A stretch of 64,000 nucleotides of DNA from an uncultured Bacteroidales bacterium (GCA_900319975.1 ONQP01000001.1:50824-114823); one strand, 5' to 3'. Positions 1-9,155 are shown, counted from the stretch's first letter. Numbers and translations: made by a program. The notes: generated from the sequence alone by a model not told the origin.

Positions 1-1
1 C

Positions 2-694
2 GCCGAATCCAACTACGGCTACGCAATCCGGATCGACGCCAGTGGCGCGCATGTGGTCGACTCGGTCCTCGTCAACGAGCAGGTGGCACAGGAGCGCCCC
101 GTCTGGGTGATCAACCGCAACGACGACGCGGCCTTCACCCCGATGGAACTCTTCGAGCCGGAGGGCAAGGCGGATGGGACCAAAGCCGGGAAGAACGACG
201 ACGGCAAAGAGTACCTTCTCAGCATCCAGAGCTTCAAGACCCTGCGCAACTACGACAGCTGGTTCGGCGGCGCGTCGGAATTCTTCATCAAGACGGGTGC
301 CGTGGACGGCTTCAAGGCCACCAAGGAAGAGGATCTCAGGAACTACTCGCCCAGCGTGACCGACCTGATGCTGGTCGTCCGCCGCAGCCAGCTAGGCAGG
401 AAAATCCCCTTCAACGCCATCCTGCTGACCAACTTCACGGACCAGATGGAGAAGATCGCCTTCATGGTGACCGAAGACGACGGCGGCACCACCACCAACT
501 GGAAATGCAGCGCCGTGGTCAAGTACAACTCCAAGCAATACGGATTCGAGCTGGACATCCCCTACAAGGACAAGGACGACATCGTCTGGCGCGGACAGCT
601 GACGCGCAACTTCTTCCAGGAAGTCTTCGAAAAAGGCGGCGGCACCCTCACCGGCCGCTTCGGCGACGTAGAGATTACTTTTGGTCTGCAGTGA
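2..694 (+). CDS. Unknown protein, 5' end cut off by the window edge
   Basis: The reading frame is open from base 2 to a TGA at 692-694, so the true start lies upstream of the window; a GTG at 53 is in frame but there is no reason to treat it as the start. The visible 230 residues are soluble-looking, with no membrane segment. I do not recognise the family. The C-terminal half has a compact conserved-looking core (VVRRSQLGRKIPFNAILL, then VTEDDGGTTTNWKC, then DDIVWRGQLTRNFF), which reads like a small beta-rich domain. Its 3' end overlaps the convergent U32 peptidase gene by 20 bases. Codon use matches the GC-rich neighbours, so it is probably a real resident gene. Confidence 0.75.
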   Translation, partial: AESNYGYAIRIDASGAHVVDSVLVNEQVAQERPVWVINRNDDAAFTPMELFEPEGKADGTKAGKNDDGKEYLLSIQSFKTLRNYDSWFGGASEFFIKTGAVDGFKATKEEDLRNYSPSVTDLMLVVRRSQLGRKIPFNAILLTNFTDQMEKIAFMVTEDDGGTTTNWKCSAVVKYNSKQYGFELDIPYKDKDDIVWRGQLTRNFFQEVFEKGGGTLTGRFGDVEITFGLQ

Positions 695-2429
695 CGGTCA
701 TCTCGCAGGCGGCGCAGTCGAAATGGAGCGCCAGCCGGCGGCCGTTGTTGAGCAGGAAGAGCTCCTTCGGCGGCTTGGCGCCCTGGTATTTCGGGCAGAG
801 GCCGAGCTCGTAGCGGACGCAGTATTTGCTGCGCATCAGTTCGGATTCTTCGCTGCGCTCAGAATGACAGGGGGCGACAGAATGACAGGGAGCAGGTCGG
901 GAATGACGGGAGACAGCGGGAAGGGAATCCAGGTCCTCGGCGACCAGGCGGCGGATGCCGTTGATGGTCGAGGCGCTGAGCAGCGGCAGGCGTTCGCCGG
1001 CCGTCTCGACCTTCAGCTCTTCGAGCGAAAAATGATAGACGCCGCTGCGCTTGGACAACTGCTCACGCAGCATCGCCTCCGCGCGCTCGCGGTTCTCGGC
1101 CGTCTCCACGTCCATGTGGAACGGACTCAGCACCTCGCGGCCGTCCGCCGTGACGGCGCGCACCTCCAGGACATATTTGCCGTGCAGGCGCAGCGCGAGG
1201 CGCACCGGGATCTCCCGGTGGCAGACCTGCGTCTCCAGCATCTTCTCGAAGGCGGTGTTGATGTTGCGGTAGAGGGTCATCCCCTCCCGGAGGTCGGGGA
1301 CGTCCTTGCAGCTGACCTGCAGGCCCTCGCAGACGTCGCCGCGGAAGCCCGTGACGCCGTCGGCGGTCGCGATGGCGAAGCCGTCGCCGTTGTGCAGCAC
1401 GAGGTCGCGCCGCAGCGGCCGGACGTCGAAAGACATCGTCCGGCCCGGCTGGCGCCGGATGCGCTGCACCGTCCCCACGGCCTCGCCCATCGACTTGGGC
1501 GCGTCCATCGAGGACCACGGGCCCCGCTTGCCGTCCAGGAAGAGCTCGGTATAGCCGCGGTTGAAGGTCTTGGCGGTGTCGGGCTCGAAACCGCCCGTCA
1601 CCGTGCCGAATGAGGCGCGGCAGTAGCGGTCGGGATACTTCGCCACCAGCGCGTCCAGCGCCAGGGAATAGTCCCGCACCACGTTCTTGACATAAGAGGC
1701 GTTCTTGAGCCGGCCTTCGATCTTGAAGGACATCACGCCGGCGTCGGCCAGCTCCTCGAGCCGGGCCTTGAGGTTGAAGTCCTTCAGGGAGAGGATGGCC
1801 TTGTTGCGCAGCAGCACCCGGCCGTCGCCGTCCACCAGATCATAGAGCGAACGGCAGGCCTGGATGCATTCGCCGCGGTCGGCGCTGCGCCCGTCGATGT
1901 ATTCCGAAAGGCGGCAGTCGCCGCTGTAGCAGACGCAGAGCGCGCCGTGCACGAAGAACTCCACGTCGCACGACACGGCCGCGCAGATCTCCCGGACGGT
2001 CGAGAGCGGGAGCTCCCGCTCCAGGACGATGCGCTCGCAGCCCAGCGACTCGAAATATCTGGCGCGCTCCACGTCGCGGATGGCGCACTGCGTGGAAGCG
2101 TGCAGGGGGACGGTGATGTCATCCCAGGCCGCGATGCGCGGCTCCCGGATGATGAACGCGTCCGCCCCCACTTCCTGCGCGCGCAGCATCTGCGCGTGGG
2201 CTTCTTCTTCCTCACCCTCGCGCCAGAGGGTGTTGTAGGTGACGAATATCTGCACCCCGAAACGGTGTGCGTAGGTGCAGAGCTCGGCGATGTCCTCGAA
2301 GCTGTTGCCCGCCGCCTTGCGGGCCCCGAATCCGGGGCCTGCGATATAAACGGCATCGGCACCGCAGTCGATGGCCGCGATGCCGATATCTTTGTTCCTG
2401 GCGGGAGCCAGCAGTTCGAGACGTTGCAT
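675..2429 (-). CDS. U32 family peptidase (RlhA/YhbU-like, with C-terminal extension)
   Basis: The 584-residue protein begins LELLAPARNKDIGIAAIDCGADAVY, the typical U32 TIM-barrel start, and carries the U32 cysteine-rich signature around residues 165-195 (HGALCVCYSGDC, then RGECIQACR). Family members include enzymes that hydroxylate tRNA or 23S rRNA and putative collagenases; length and the long C-terminal region fit the RlhA-like group, so an RNA hydroxylation role is the best inference. The C-terminal part ends with two more Cys pairs (KYCVRYELGLC and CAAC). A dispersed repeat is inserted in frame near residues 505-530, giving CHSERSEES. The start ATG overlaps the stop of the upstream TPR gene (TAATG), so the two are translationally coupled. 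Confidence 0.9.
   Translation of the reverse strand: MQRLELLAPARNKDIGIAAIDCGADAVYIAGPGFGARKAAGNSFEDIAELCTYAHRFGVQIFVTYNTLWREGEEEEAHAQMLRAQEVGADAFIIREPRIAAWDDITVPLHASTQCAIRDVERARYFESLGCERIVLERELPLSTVREICAAVSCDVEFFVHGALCVCYSGDCRLSEYIDGRSADRGECIQACRSLYDLVDGDGRVLLRNKAILSLKDFNLKARLEELADAGVMSFKIEGRLKNASYVKNVVRDYSLALDALVAKYPDRYCRASFGTVTGGFEPDTAKTFNRGYTELFLDGKRGPWSSMDAPKSMGEAVGTVQRIRRQPGRTMSFDVRPLRRDLVLHNGDGFAIATADGVTGFRGDVCEGLQVSCKDVPDLREGMTLYRNINTAFEKMLETQVCHREIPVRLALRLHGKYVLEVRAVTADGREVLSPFHMDVETAENRERAEAMLREQLSKRSGVYHFSLEELKVETAGERLPLLSASTINGIRRLVAEDLDSLPAVSRHSRPAPCHSVAPCHSERSEESELMRSKYCVRYELGLCPKYQGAKPPKELFLLNNGRRLALHFDCAACEMTVTADQK
843..910. repeat. Dispersed GC-rich repeat inserted in the U32 gene, copy 1
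   Basis: The core at 843-871 reads GGATTCTTCGCTGCGCTCAG followed by AATGACAGG, and the tail AATGACAGGG recurs twice more at 881-890 and, with one change, at 902-910. Related cores lie at 41003-41029 in dapF and 53180-53208 in a beta-barrel gene. On the coding strand this copy encodes CHSERSEES in frame, so the gene stays open. Confidence 0.75.
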
Positions 2430-3361
2430 TACTTCAGCGCGTCGAGCATCTTCTTGGCGTCAGCGCCGTATTTGGGATCGCTCAGGGCCTTGGTGTAGAA
2501 CTCCTTGGCCTTGGCGTTGTTCTTGGCGGTCTGGTAGAGGGCACCGACGGTGAAGGCGATGGCACCGAAGTTGGAAGCGGTCGGAGCGGCCTCCAGGTAC
2601 TGCTCGAAGTACTTGATGGCGTCGGCGTTCTTGCCAGCGGCCTGAGAAGCCTGACCGGCCACCTGCAGTGCCTGGGCGTTGGGGGCGAACTCGTTGGCCT
2701 TGAGGGCGGAGGAGACGGCGTCGGCGTACTTCTTGGCCTTGAGGGCGGCAGAAGCCTCCTTCAGGTAGATGTTGCCGAGCTGCTTGTTGGCCTTGGCCTC
2801 CTGGCCGTTGGCGGCAGCCGTCTCGAAGGCGGCCTTGGCCTCGTCGTTCTTGCCGGCGCTCAGCAGGGAGGCGCCCATGAAGAACGCGGCGTTGCCGTCG
2901 GTCGGGTCGGCGTCAAGGATCTCCTTGAACGCAGCGGCGGCGGCGTCGAACTCCTTGGCCTTATAGAGGTTGTTGGCCTTGGAGAGCTTGAGCTGGGGGA
3001 TCAGACCGGCGGCCTCATCCACAACGGAGAAAGCCTCGTATGCTTCAGCCACCTTCTGCACGTCCTGCAGGGCGGCGATCGCTTCATCGAATTTGGATTC
3101 CTTGACCAGGTCCTTGGCCAGGGAGAGCTTCAGGTTGGGGATGATATTCTTGCAGTTGGTCACGATCTCCTGTCCCTCCTCTCCAAGTGCTTCGGCGAGC
3201 TTGAGCGCCTGCTCGAAAGAACTCAGGGCGCTGGCCTTGTCCGTGGAGATGGCTTCGGCACCAGTATTGTAGAGTTCAGTAACCGCGGCCAGATCCTGGG
3301 CGGAAACGGTTCCTAAAGCAACAACAAGCGTTGCGATCGTTGCGAGAATTTTTTTCATCAT
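2429..3361 (-). CDS. Periplasmic tetratricopeptide repeat protein
   Basis: A signal peptide (MMKKILATIATLVVALGTVSAQ) is followed by about 290 residues of alanine- and lysine-rich helical repeats. At least five TPR-like units are visible, for example KEFDAAAAAFKEILDADPTD and GKNADAIKYFEQYLEAAPTA, so this is a scaffold for protein binding in the periplasm. I take the first ATG of the ATGATG pair (3361); 3358 is equally possible, while the in-frame ATG further upstream sits beyond the promoter box. Transcription probably starts from the TAnnTTTG box at 3398-3405. The gene is coupled to the downstream U32 peptidase by a one-base stop/start overlap. The partner is unknown. Confidence 0.85.
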   Translation of the reverse strand: MMKKILATIATLVVALGTVSAQDLAAVTELYNTGAEAISTDKASALSSFEQALKLAEALGEEGQEIVTNCKNIIPNLKLSLAKDLVKESKFDEAIAALQDVQKVAEAYEAFSVVDEAAGLIPQLKLSKANNLYKAKEFDAAAAAFKEILDADPTDGNAAFFMGASLLSAGKNDEAKAAFETAAANGQEAKANKQLGNIYLKEASAALKAKKYADAVSSALKANEFAPNAQALQVAGQASQAAGKNADAIKYFEQYLEAAPTASNFGAIAFTVGALYQTAKNNAKAKEFYTKALSDPKYGADAKKMLDALK

Positions 3362-3397
3362 GCTTATCTGTTTTGTTAGTTTTAAATGTCGCAATCA

Positions 3398-3405
3398 CAA
3401 ATGTA
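3398..3405 (-). promoter_or_regulatory. Promoter -7 box (TACATTTG) for the TPR-U32 operon
   Basis: The minus strand reads TACATTTG, an exact match to the Bacteroidetes primary sigma -7 consensus TAnnTTTG. It is 36 nt before the ATG at 3361 and is divergent from the plus-strand box at 3419-3426. Confidence 0.7.
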
Positions 3406-3418
3406 AGCATTTTCTTCG

Positions 3419-3426
3419 TACTTTTG
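3419..3426 (+). promoter_or_regulatory. Promoter -7 box (TACTTTTG) for the M16-like gene
   Basis: Exact match to TAnnTTTG with only 8 nt between the final G and the ATG at 3435, so the transcript is expected to be leaderless or nearly so. Confidence 0.7.
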
Positions 3427-3434
3427 CAATTGTT

Positions 3435-6008
3435 ATGCGGAAGTTGTTTCAGCACATATCGTGCCTGATTTGCTTTCTGTTATCTTGTATAATGATGCAA
3501 GGACAGGAGCTTCCGTCCCTTGGCACCGCTCCGGAAATCAAAAGAGGCAGCCTGCCTGACGGCATCCAGTTCTATCTGGTCACCAATCCCGACCAGAAGG
3601 GCTTCGCTGATTTCGCGCTGGTGCAACGGGGACGGCGGGACGGTGCGGAGGCGCGCGCACTCCTGCGCGAGCTGCCGCATTTCGGCCGCCGTGCACCCTA
3701 CCGTTTCCTGGCGGACCACGGCATCGGCTACGGCCAGGAAGGCTACATCTCCCTGCCGGCCGACGCGGCCCTTTTCTCCTTCCACGACGTGCCCACGTAC
3801 GACGAGCGCGTCGCGGACTCCACCCTGCTGATGCTTTTCGACATGGCGGCGGCCTACGACAAGCCGCAGGCCGTCATCATCTGCGGCGACATCGACGCGG
3901 CCCGCATCCGCGAGCGGATGGACCTGCTGTCGATGATGGTGCCGCCGCTCGGATACGACTTCCCCGGCATCGCCTATGAATGGAAGCCGCAGGACACGCT
4001 CGCGCTGCGCGTCAGCGGCAACGGCGCCACGGAAGTCGCGGCGGTCAACGCCATCTTCCGGGCGGCCCGGCTGGACAAAGAATCGATGAACACCCCGCTG
4101 CCGCTCATCACCCAGGCCTACTCCGACCAGCTCGGACACATCCTCGGCAAGCGGATGGAGCGGCGCTTCCGGGAGGCCGGCATCCCCCTGGCCGGATTCC
4201 GCTACCGCTATGACGACAGCTCCCGGGGCCCGGGCGACGAACGGCACCGGATGACCGCCTACGTGCCCGCCGCGCAGCTGGACAGCGCCGCCCGGCTGTT
4301 CGCCTCCGTGCTCGGCACGCTGGACCGGGAAGGCGCGAGCCTGGATGAATTCCTGCTGGCCCGCGAACGCCAGATCGACGACGCCCGGCGCAATGGCGCC
4401 CGGCGTCTGCACAACGACGAATACCTGGACCGCTGCGTCGCGTCCTATCTCTATGGCGCCAACCTCGCCTCCGGCGAAATGCTGAGCAGCTTCATCGGCA
4501 CGCGCCGCCTGGACGACGCGCGCGAGCTGGAGCTGTTCAACAGCTACGCCCGCGCGTTGCTGGACTCCACCCGCAACCTCACGCTGCGCTTCGACGTCCC
4601 CGTCCCGCAGGCGCTGGACGACGCCGGCCTGCGCCGGGCCTTCGCGGACGGCTGGGCCGAGACGGCCGGCACCCGGCCGGAGCCCGCCGGCCGGCTGGAG
4701 CCGACGGCGACGCCCCGGCGCCTGCGCCTGAGCGGCGACGCCGCCGAGCCGCTCTCCGGCGGCCGCCTGTGGACCTTCTCCAACGGAATCAAGGTCATCT
4801 ATAAGAAAATGAACACGCCGCGCGAGTTCCGCTACGCCCTGATGCTGCGTGGCGGCGTGGCCGACGTGCCGCAGCTCCACGCGGGCGAGGGCGCGTTCGT
4901 GGCCGACATGCTCGGCCTGAGCCGCATCGGCGGCCTGAGCGGGCTGGAGCTCCGGGAACAGCTCGCCGCAAACGGGATTACCCTCGAGACGGCCGCCACG
5001 CTCTCCGACCTGCGCATCACCGGCCGGGCGCCTTCCGCGCAGCTGTCGCTGCTCCTGCAGACGCTCCTGTCAGTGGCCGACGCGCGCCAGCCCGATCCGG
5101 CGGCCTTCGCCGCCTACCGCGCCGCCGAGGCCCTGCGCGTAGACCGCGAGGCCCTCTCGCCGCGCGACGTCGACGCCCTGATGGACGACATCCTGCGCCC
5201 GGACTATCTCTACCCGGAACGCAAGCGGATGGAGAACCTCCACGACGGGCTCCCCGAGCGCGCGGAAAGCTACTTCGCCGCGCTCTTCGACAAGGTGGGC
5301 GACGGCATCTTCGTGCTCATGGGCGACCTCGACGAGGACGCGCTCAAGAAAGAACTCACCCGCACGCTCGGCGGCTTCCGGACCAGCAAGCGCTTCTCCA
5401 GCCGGCCGCGCGTGGACAGCCGCTTCGTCGCCGGATCCGTGACCCGCTACGACCTGGCCGTTCCGGGCCTGGTCGGCGGCCGGGAGATCGGCGTCAGCGT
5501 GGCGCGCTCCGCGGCCGTGCCGTTCAGCCTGGACGGCTACATGTCGTTCCGCGTGGCCTGCGAAATGGTCCGCAGGCAGCTCGCCTCGGCGCTGGCTCCC
5601 CTGGGAGCCCGGGTGGACTGCTCCGGACGGCTGGAGCTCTTCCCCGCCGAGCGCATCACCCTCTACGTCCACTGCCATCCCTGCCCGGAGGACGGCCTGC
5701 CGGCCGGCATCGCCCCCGGCAAGCCGGAAGACCTGCTGGACGCCGTCCGCACCGTGACCGGGCACCTGGCGGACCTCCCCCTGCCGGAGCATGTAGTCAA
5801 CGCCACCCGGGACGCCCTGCTCAAGGAGCTGGAGCGGCGCTACGCCGACCCGGAGACCCTGATGGAGGACGTGCTGGTGCGCTACAGCGAAGGCAAGGAC
5901 CTGATTACCGGCTACAAGGCGGCCGTACGGCGGGTGTCCGTCGCGAGCGTGCGCGACATCCTCGTCAAGCTGGGCGCCGGGGCCGAAGTTGAATATGTGA
6001 TTGACTGA
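3435..6008 (+). CDS. Secreted M16-like (insulinase fold) protein without the zinc motif
   Basis: After a signal peptide (MRKLFQHISCLICFLLSCIMMQG) the protein has the two-half organisation of M16 peptidases: an N-terminal half opening with LPDGIQFYLVTNPDQKGFADFALV and a second half opening with FSNGIKVIYKKMNTPREFRYALMLRGG. The HXXEH zinc motif that normally follows the first strand pair is absent; the equivalent region reads ELPHFGRRAPYRFL. It is therefore probably a non-catalytic family member, perhaps a structural or regulatory partner of an active M16 elsewhere. Length, 857 residues, is normal for two-domain bacterial members. ATG 3435 is chosen because it begins the signal peptide and follows the promoter box. 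The stop overlaps the next start by one base (TGATG). Confidence 0.85.
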   Translation: MRKLFQHISCLICFLLSCIMMQGQELPSLGTAPEIKRGSLPDGIQFYLVTNPDQKGFADFALVQRGRRDGAEARALLRELPHFGRRAPYRFLADHGIGYGQEGYISLPADAALFSFHDVPTYDERVADSTLLMLFDMAAAYDKPQAVIICGDIDAARIRERMDLLSMMVPPLGYDFPGIAYEWKPQDTLALRVSGNGATEVAAVNAIFRAARLDKESMNTPLPLITQAYSDQLGHILGKRMERRFREAGIPLAGFRYRYDDSSRGPGDERHRMTAYVPAAQLDSAARLFASVLGTLDREGASLDEFLLARERQIDDARRNGARRLHNDEYLDRCVASYLYGANLASGEMLSSFIGTRRLDDARELELFNSYARALLDSTRNLTLRFDVPVPQALDDAGLRRAFADGWAETAGTRPEPAGRLEPTATPRRLRLSGDAAEPLSGGRLWTFSNGIKVIYKKMNTPREFRYALMLRGGVADVPQLHAGEGAFVADMLGLSRIGGLSGLELREQLAANGITLETAATLSDLRITGRAPSAQLSLLLQTLLSVADARQPDPAAFAAYRAAEALRVDREALSPRDVDALMDDILRPDYLYPERKRMENLHDGLPERAESYFAALFDKVGDGIFVLMGDLDEDALKKELTRTLGGFRTSKRFSSRPRVDSRFVAGSVTRYDLAVPGLVGGREIGVSVARSAAVPFSLDGYMSFRVACEMVRRQLASALAPLGARVDCSGRLELFPAERITLYVHCHPCPEDGLPAGIAPGKPEDLLDAVRTVTGHLADLPLPEHVVNATRDALLKELERRYADPETLMEDVLVRYSEGKDLITGYKAAVRRVSVASVRDILVKLGAGAEVEYVID

Positions 6009-6607
6009 TGGGAAACAACAGATTCGGAACGATCGTACAGATCGGAGACATACTCGTATCGGAAGATGTCGTGATGGAATATTTCGCGTGCGACTACGCG
6101 GTCTGCCGCGGCGCCTGCTGCATCGCGGGCGACAGCGGCGCGCCGCTGGAGGAGCGCGAACTCGAAAGCCTGGAGCGGGACTACCCCGCCTACAGCGGCC
6201 TGATGACCCCGCAGGGGCGGGCCGCCGTGGACGCCAAGGGCTTCTTCGAGGTGGACCGGGACAACGACATCGTCACCCCGCTGATGGCCCCCGAAGGGGA
6301 AGACGCGAAGGACCTGCCCTGCGCGTTCTGCCATTTCGGCGAGGCCGGCGAATGCCTCTGCGCCATCGAGATGGCCGGCAAGGTCAAGCCCGCCTCCTGC
6401 TCGCTCTACCCCATCCGCGTCACGAAACTCACCGGCGGCGGACTCGCCCTCAACGTCCACCACTGGGACATCTGCAAACCGGCCTTCGAGAAGGGTCAGC
6501 GCGAAGGGATCCGGGTCTTCCAATTTCTAAAAAATCCCCTCACGAAGAGCTTCGGAGAGGATTTCTATGCTGCGTTGAGCGCTGCCGCTACACATCTGAT
6601 CGGGTAG
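6008..6607 (+). CDS. DUF3109 family protein (cysteine-rich, YkgJ-like)
   Basis: This 199-residue soluble protein has the cysteine pattern of DUF3109, a Bacteroidetes family related to the YkgJ metal-binding group: CDYAVCRGACC near residue 30, CAFCHFGEAGECLC near 105-118, then SCSLYP and WDICKPAF. The cysteines probably bind zinc or an iron-sulfur cluster; the cellular role is not established. Translation is coupled to the M16-like gene by a one-base overlap. The last 20 bases overlap the convergent gene on the other strand. Confidence 0.88.
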   Translation: MGNNRFGTIVQIGDILVSEDVVMEYFACDYAVCRGACCIAGDSGAPLEERELESLERDYPAYSGLMTPQGRAAVDAKGFFEVDRDNDIVTPLMAPEGEDAKDLPCAFCHFGEAGECLCAIEMAGKVKPASCSLYPIRVTKLTGGGLALNVHHWDICKPAFEKGQREGIRVFQFLKNPLTKSFGEDFYAALSAAATHLIG

Positions 6608-7049
6608 CCTCCAGCGCGGAGATGATCCGCGGGAGGTCGCGCGTCAGTCCTTCGACCTCCACGCCCGCACCCGCCGGCGTCAGGACGATGCGGTCTTCCA
6701 TCATCTTGAGCACCCGCGACACGACCGAACGGCGCCGGAAGCTCCAGCCGCCGTCTCTCTCTCCTTCGAGGACATAGCCCAGCCGCTCCATGACCGGGAC
6801 CACGACCGGCTGCAACTCCTCCCGGGAGCCGAAAACGTGCGCCGTGCGCCTGGAGAAACCGAAGCGGGGATAGATCAGGGCAAAGACCAGCAGGACAATC
6901 CCCATCTGCCACAGGGAATCATAGCCGTTGACGAACATTTTGGACAGGTCAGCCTCCACGAATCCGGTCAGGACAAAGGCGGCGACGACGAGGGTCAGGA
7001 AGATAAGCAGGAAGCAAAAATACTTGGCTGCGCGGATTATATATTTCAT
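6588..7049 (-). CDS. Small inner membrane protein of unknown function
   Basis: The 153-residue product has two hydrophobic helices, about residues 8-30 and 46-62 (MGIVLLVFALIY), followed by a roughly 85-residue cytoplasmic domain rich in charged residues (for example RLGYVLEGERDGGWSFRRR). It resembles conserved Bacteroidales hypothetical proteins but I cannot assign a family. The promoter box at 7055-7062 is only 5 nt from the ATG, and the next in-frame methionine is far downstream, so this mRNA is probably leaderless. It is convergent with and overlaps the DUF3109 gene. Confidence 0.78.
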   Translation of the reverse strand: MKYIIRAAKYFCFLLIFLTLVVAAFVLTGFVEADLSKMFVNGYDSLWQMGIVLLVFALIYPRFGFSRRTAHVFGSREELQPVVVPVMERLGYVLEGERDGGWSFRRRSVVSRVLKMMEDRIVLTPAGAGVEVEGLTRDLPRIISALEATRSDV

Positions 7050-7054
7050 AATTA

Positions 7055-7062
7055 CAAAATTA
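7055..7062 (-). promoter_or_regulatory. Promoter -7 box (TAATTTTG)
   Basis: Exact TAnnTTTG on the minus strand, 5 nt before the start codon at 7049. Divergent from the box at 7076-7083. Confidence 0.65.
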
Positions 7063-7075
7063 GCATAAAATTTGC

Positions 7076-7083
7076 TATTTTTG
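7076..7083 (+). promoter_or_regulatory. Promoter -7 box (TATTTTTG)
   Basis: Exact TAnnTTTG, 26 nt before the ATG at 7110 of the coiled-coil protein gene. Confidence 0.68.
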
Positions 7084-7109
7084 TCTTAACCTTTAAAAAT
7101 CTTACCAAA

Positions 7110-8024
7110 ATGGAAAAAGAAGATCCCATCGAGAAGCTTGAGAGACAGCAAGCTGAAAAGAAGTCCAACGGAGGCCTCAAAGCCGTGATGATCGCGATGA
7201 TCGTGGTCGCCCTCGGTCTGGCCGCCGCACTCTATTATGTGATGAGTTCCAAGAACAAACTCGTGGGCGAACTGAACCAGGAAAAAGCCGACCTGACCGA
7301 ACAGATCATGGCCCTGCAAAGCGACTACGAGAACCTCTCGTCCGAATATGACTCGATCAACGCCCAGCTCGATTCCTCCCGCGAGGAGATCGCCCAGCTC
7401 GTCGACCGCGTCAAGCGGACCGAGGCTACTGACCGCTCCAAGATGCGCCAGTACGAGAAGGAACTCGGCACCCTGCGTTCCATCATGCGTGGATACATCA
7501 ACCAGATCGACTCCCTCAACACGCTGAACCACAAACTGGCAGCGGAGGCCGCTTCGGCCCGCAAGGAAGCCGAGGAGACCAAGCAGATCAACACCCAGCT
7601 GAGCCAGCAGGTGGAGAACCTGACCAGCCGCGTGACCGCCGGTTCCATCCTCAAGGCCCACAACTTCGTGATGTATGCCTACAACAACAACGACAAGATC
7701 ACGGACAAGGCCAACCGCGTCGCACGCTTCCTGGTCAACCTCAGCCTCGTCGAGAATGAGCTGGCCGCCCGCGGCCCGGTGCGCGTCTATGTGCGCGTGA
7801 CCGACCCGAACGGCAACCTCCTCTCCGACGGCCGCGGCACCACCTTCACCTTCAACGGCGAGACGCTGGAGGCCACGGCTTCCCGCGAGGTAGACTACCA
7901 GGGACAGGAAGTGGATCTGGGCATCTATGTCAACAACGTGGGCTCCTTCATGAAGGGCATCTACGTGGTTGACGCCTACACGACCCAGGCTCAGCTCGGC
8001 CACGGCGAGCTCCTGCTCCGCTAG
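7110..8024 (+). CDS. Membrane-anchored coiled-coil protein
   Basis: The start at 7110 gives a short charged cytoplasmic tail, one membrane helix at about residues 24-45 (AVMIAMIVVALGLAAALYYV), a long coiled coil at about 50-180 rich in heptads (NQEKADLTEQIMALQSDYEN), and a C-terminal beta-type domain of about 120 residues (VYVRVTDPNGNLLSDGRG). This architecture is common in Bacteroidales and is a likely envelope-spanning or scaffolding protein facing the periplasm, but no enzymatic domain is visible. The in-frame extension upstream of 7110 passes through the promoter and is not coding. The stop TAG is followed after one base by hemW. Confidence 0.85.
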   Translation: MEKEDPIEKLERQQAEKKSNGGLKAVMIAMIVVALGLAAALYYVMSSKNKLVGELNQEKADLTEQIMALQSDYENLSSEYDSINAQLDSSREEIAQLVDRVKRTEATDRSKMRQYEKELGTLRSIMRGYINQIDSLNTLNHKLAAEAASARKEAEETKQINTQLSQQVENLTSRVTAGSILKAHNFVMYAYNNNDKITDKANRVARFLVNLSLVENELAARGPVRVYVRVTDPNGNLLSDGRGTTFTFNGETLEATASREVDYQGQEVDLGIYVNNVGSFMKGIYVVDAYTTQAQLGHGELLLR

Positions 8025-8025
8025 G

Positions 8026-9115
8026 ATGGTCTATCTGCACGTCCCCTTCTGCAGGAGTTTCTGCACGTATTGCGATTTCTATTCGGAGATCGCCTGCCGG
8101 GGGCGGGACGCGCAGTCTTTCGAACAGTACACGCAGGCGCTGTGCGCCGAGGCGTCCCTTCGCCGGGACGAGATCGAGGCCACGCGTGACCTGAATACGC
8201 TTTACATTGGAGGCGGCACCCCATCGGTGCTGCCTCCGTCGTTGTTACGACGGATGCTCGCTTCGCTCCGGGACCGAGCAGCAACATGGCAGCTTTCCGG
8301 AACCGTTTTCCGAGTTCACCATCGAAGTGAATCCCGAGGATATCGTGGAGAAGGGGCCCGACTATGTGCGGGAGCTGCTCGCGCTCGGGGTCAACCGGGT
8401 GAGCATGGGGGTGCAGTCGCTGGACGACGGCATCCTGCGCTGGATGAACCGGCGCCACGATGCGGCGCGCGCCCGGCAGGCGTTCGGCATCCTGCGCGAG
8501 GCCGGGGTGCGGAACATCAGCGTCGATCTGATTTTCGGCATCTCACAGCTGTCGGAGGCCATTTTTGCAGAGACGCTCCGCGAGGTGCTGGCCTGGCGGC
8601 CGGAGCACGTGAGCGCCTATCAGCTCAGCATCGAGGGCGGGAGCGCGCTGGCGGAACTCGTGCGCCAGGGGCGCTACCGCGAGGCGCCGCAGGAGCAGTG
8701 CGCGGCGCAGTACCGCCAGCTCTGCGACGCGCTGCGCGCCGCCGGCTACGTCCATTACGAGATCTCCAACTGGGCCCTGCCGTGCCACGAAGCCGTCCAC
8801 AACAGCGCCTACTGGTCCCGTCACCCCTATGTCGGCCTGGGCCCCGCCGCCCATTCGTTCCATGACCACATACGGTCCTGGAACGCCTACGACGGCCATC
8901 CGGCCGGAAGCGAAACGTTGAGCGAAGAGGAAGAGAGGGAGGAGGAGATCATGCTGGGGCTGCGGACGGCGCGGGGCGTGGCGGACGGGCGGATCGACGC
9001 GGCGAAAGCCGCGGCGGCACTGGCCGACGGCCGCCTGGAGCGCGCCGGCGGACGGCTGCGCATCCCCGAGGACCGCTGGTTCGTCAGCGACGACATCATC
9101 GCCGACCTCGTCTGA
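8026..9115 (+). pseudogene. hemW: hemW-like radical SAM heme chaperone, single-base frameshift
   Basis: The first part, from ATG 8026, has the radical SAM cluster motif CRSFCTYC, then LNTLYIGGGTPSVLPPSLL. The second part, in the next frame, continues correctly with FPEPFSEFTIEVNPEDIV, RVSMGVQSLDDGIL and VDLIFGISQL to the TGA at 9113-9115. The two parts are joined only if one base is removed between about 8260 and 8296; reading GGACCGAGC with one C fewer restores a continuous 362-residue protein, close to the usual HemW length. Family role: binds heme and a 4Fe-4S cluster and transfers heme to acceptor proteins. The frameshift sits in a GC-rich, repeat-like stretch, so it may be real or an assembly error. 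Every other block of the protein looks intact, which favours error or a very recent mutation. Confidence 0.82.
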
Positions 9116-9155
9116 TCCTTTCTTTTCCGGACGGCGGAGATACACGGAAATTTAC

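Noticed and set aside
843-910. Possible CRISPR-like or tandem array of AATGACAGGG units
   Set aside because: Only three short uneven copies, inside a coding gene, with no spacers and no cas genes.
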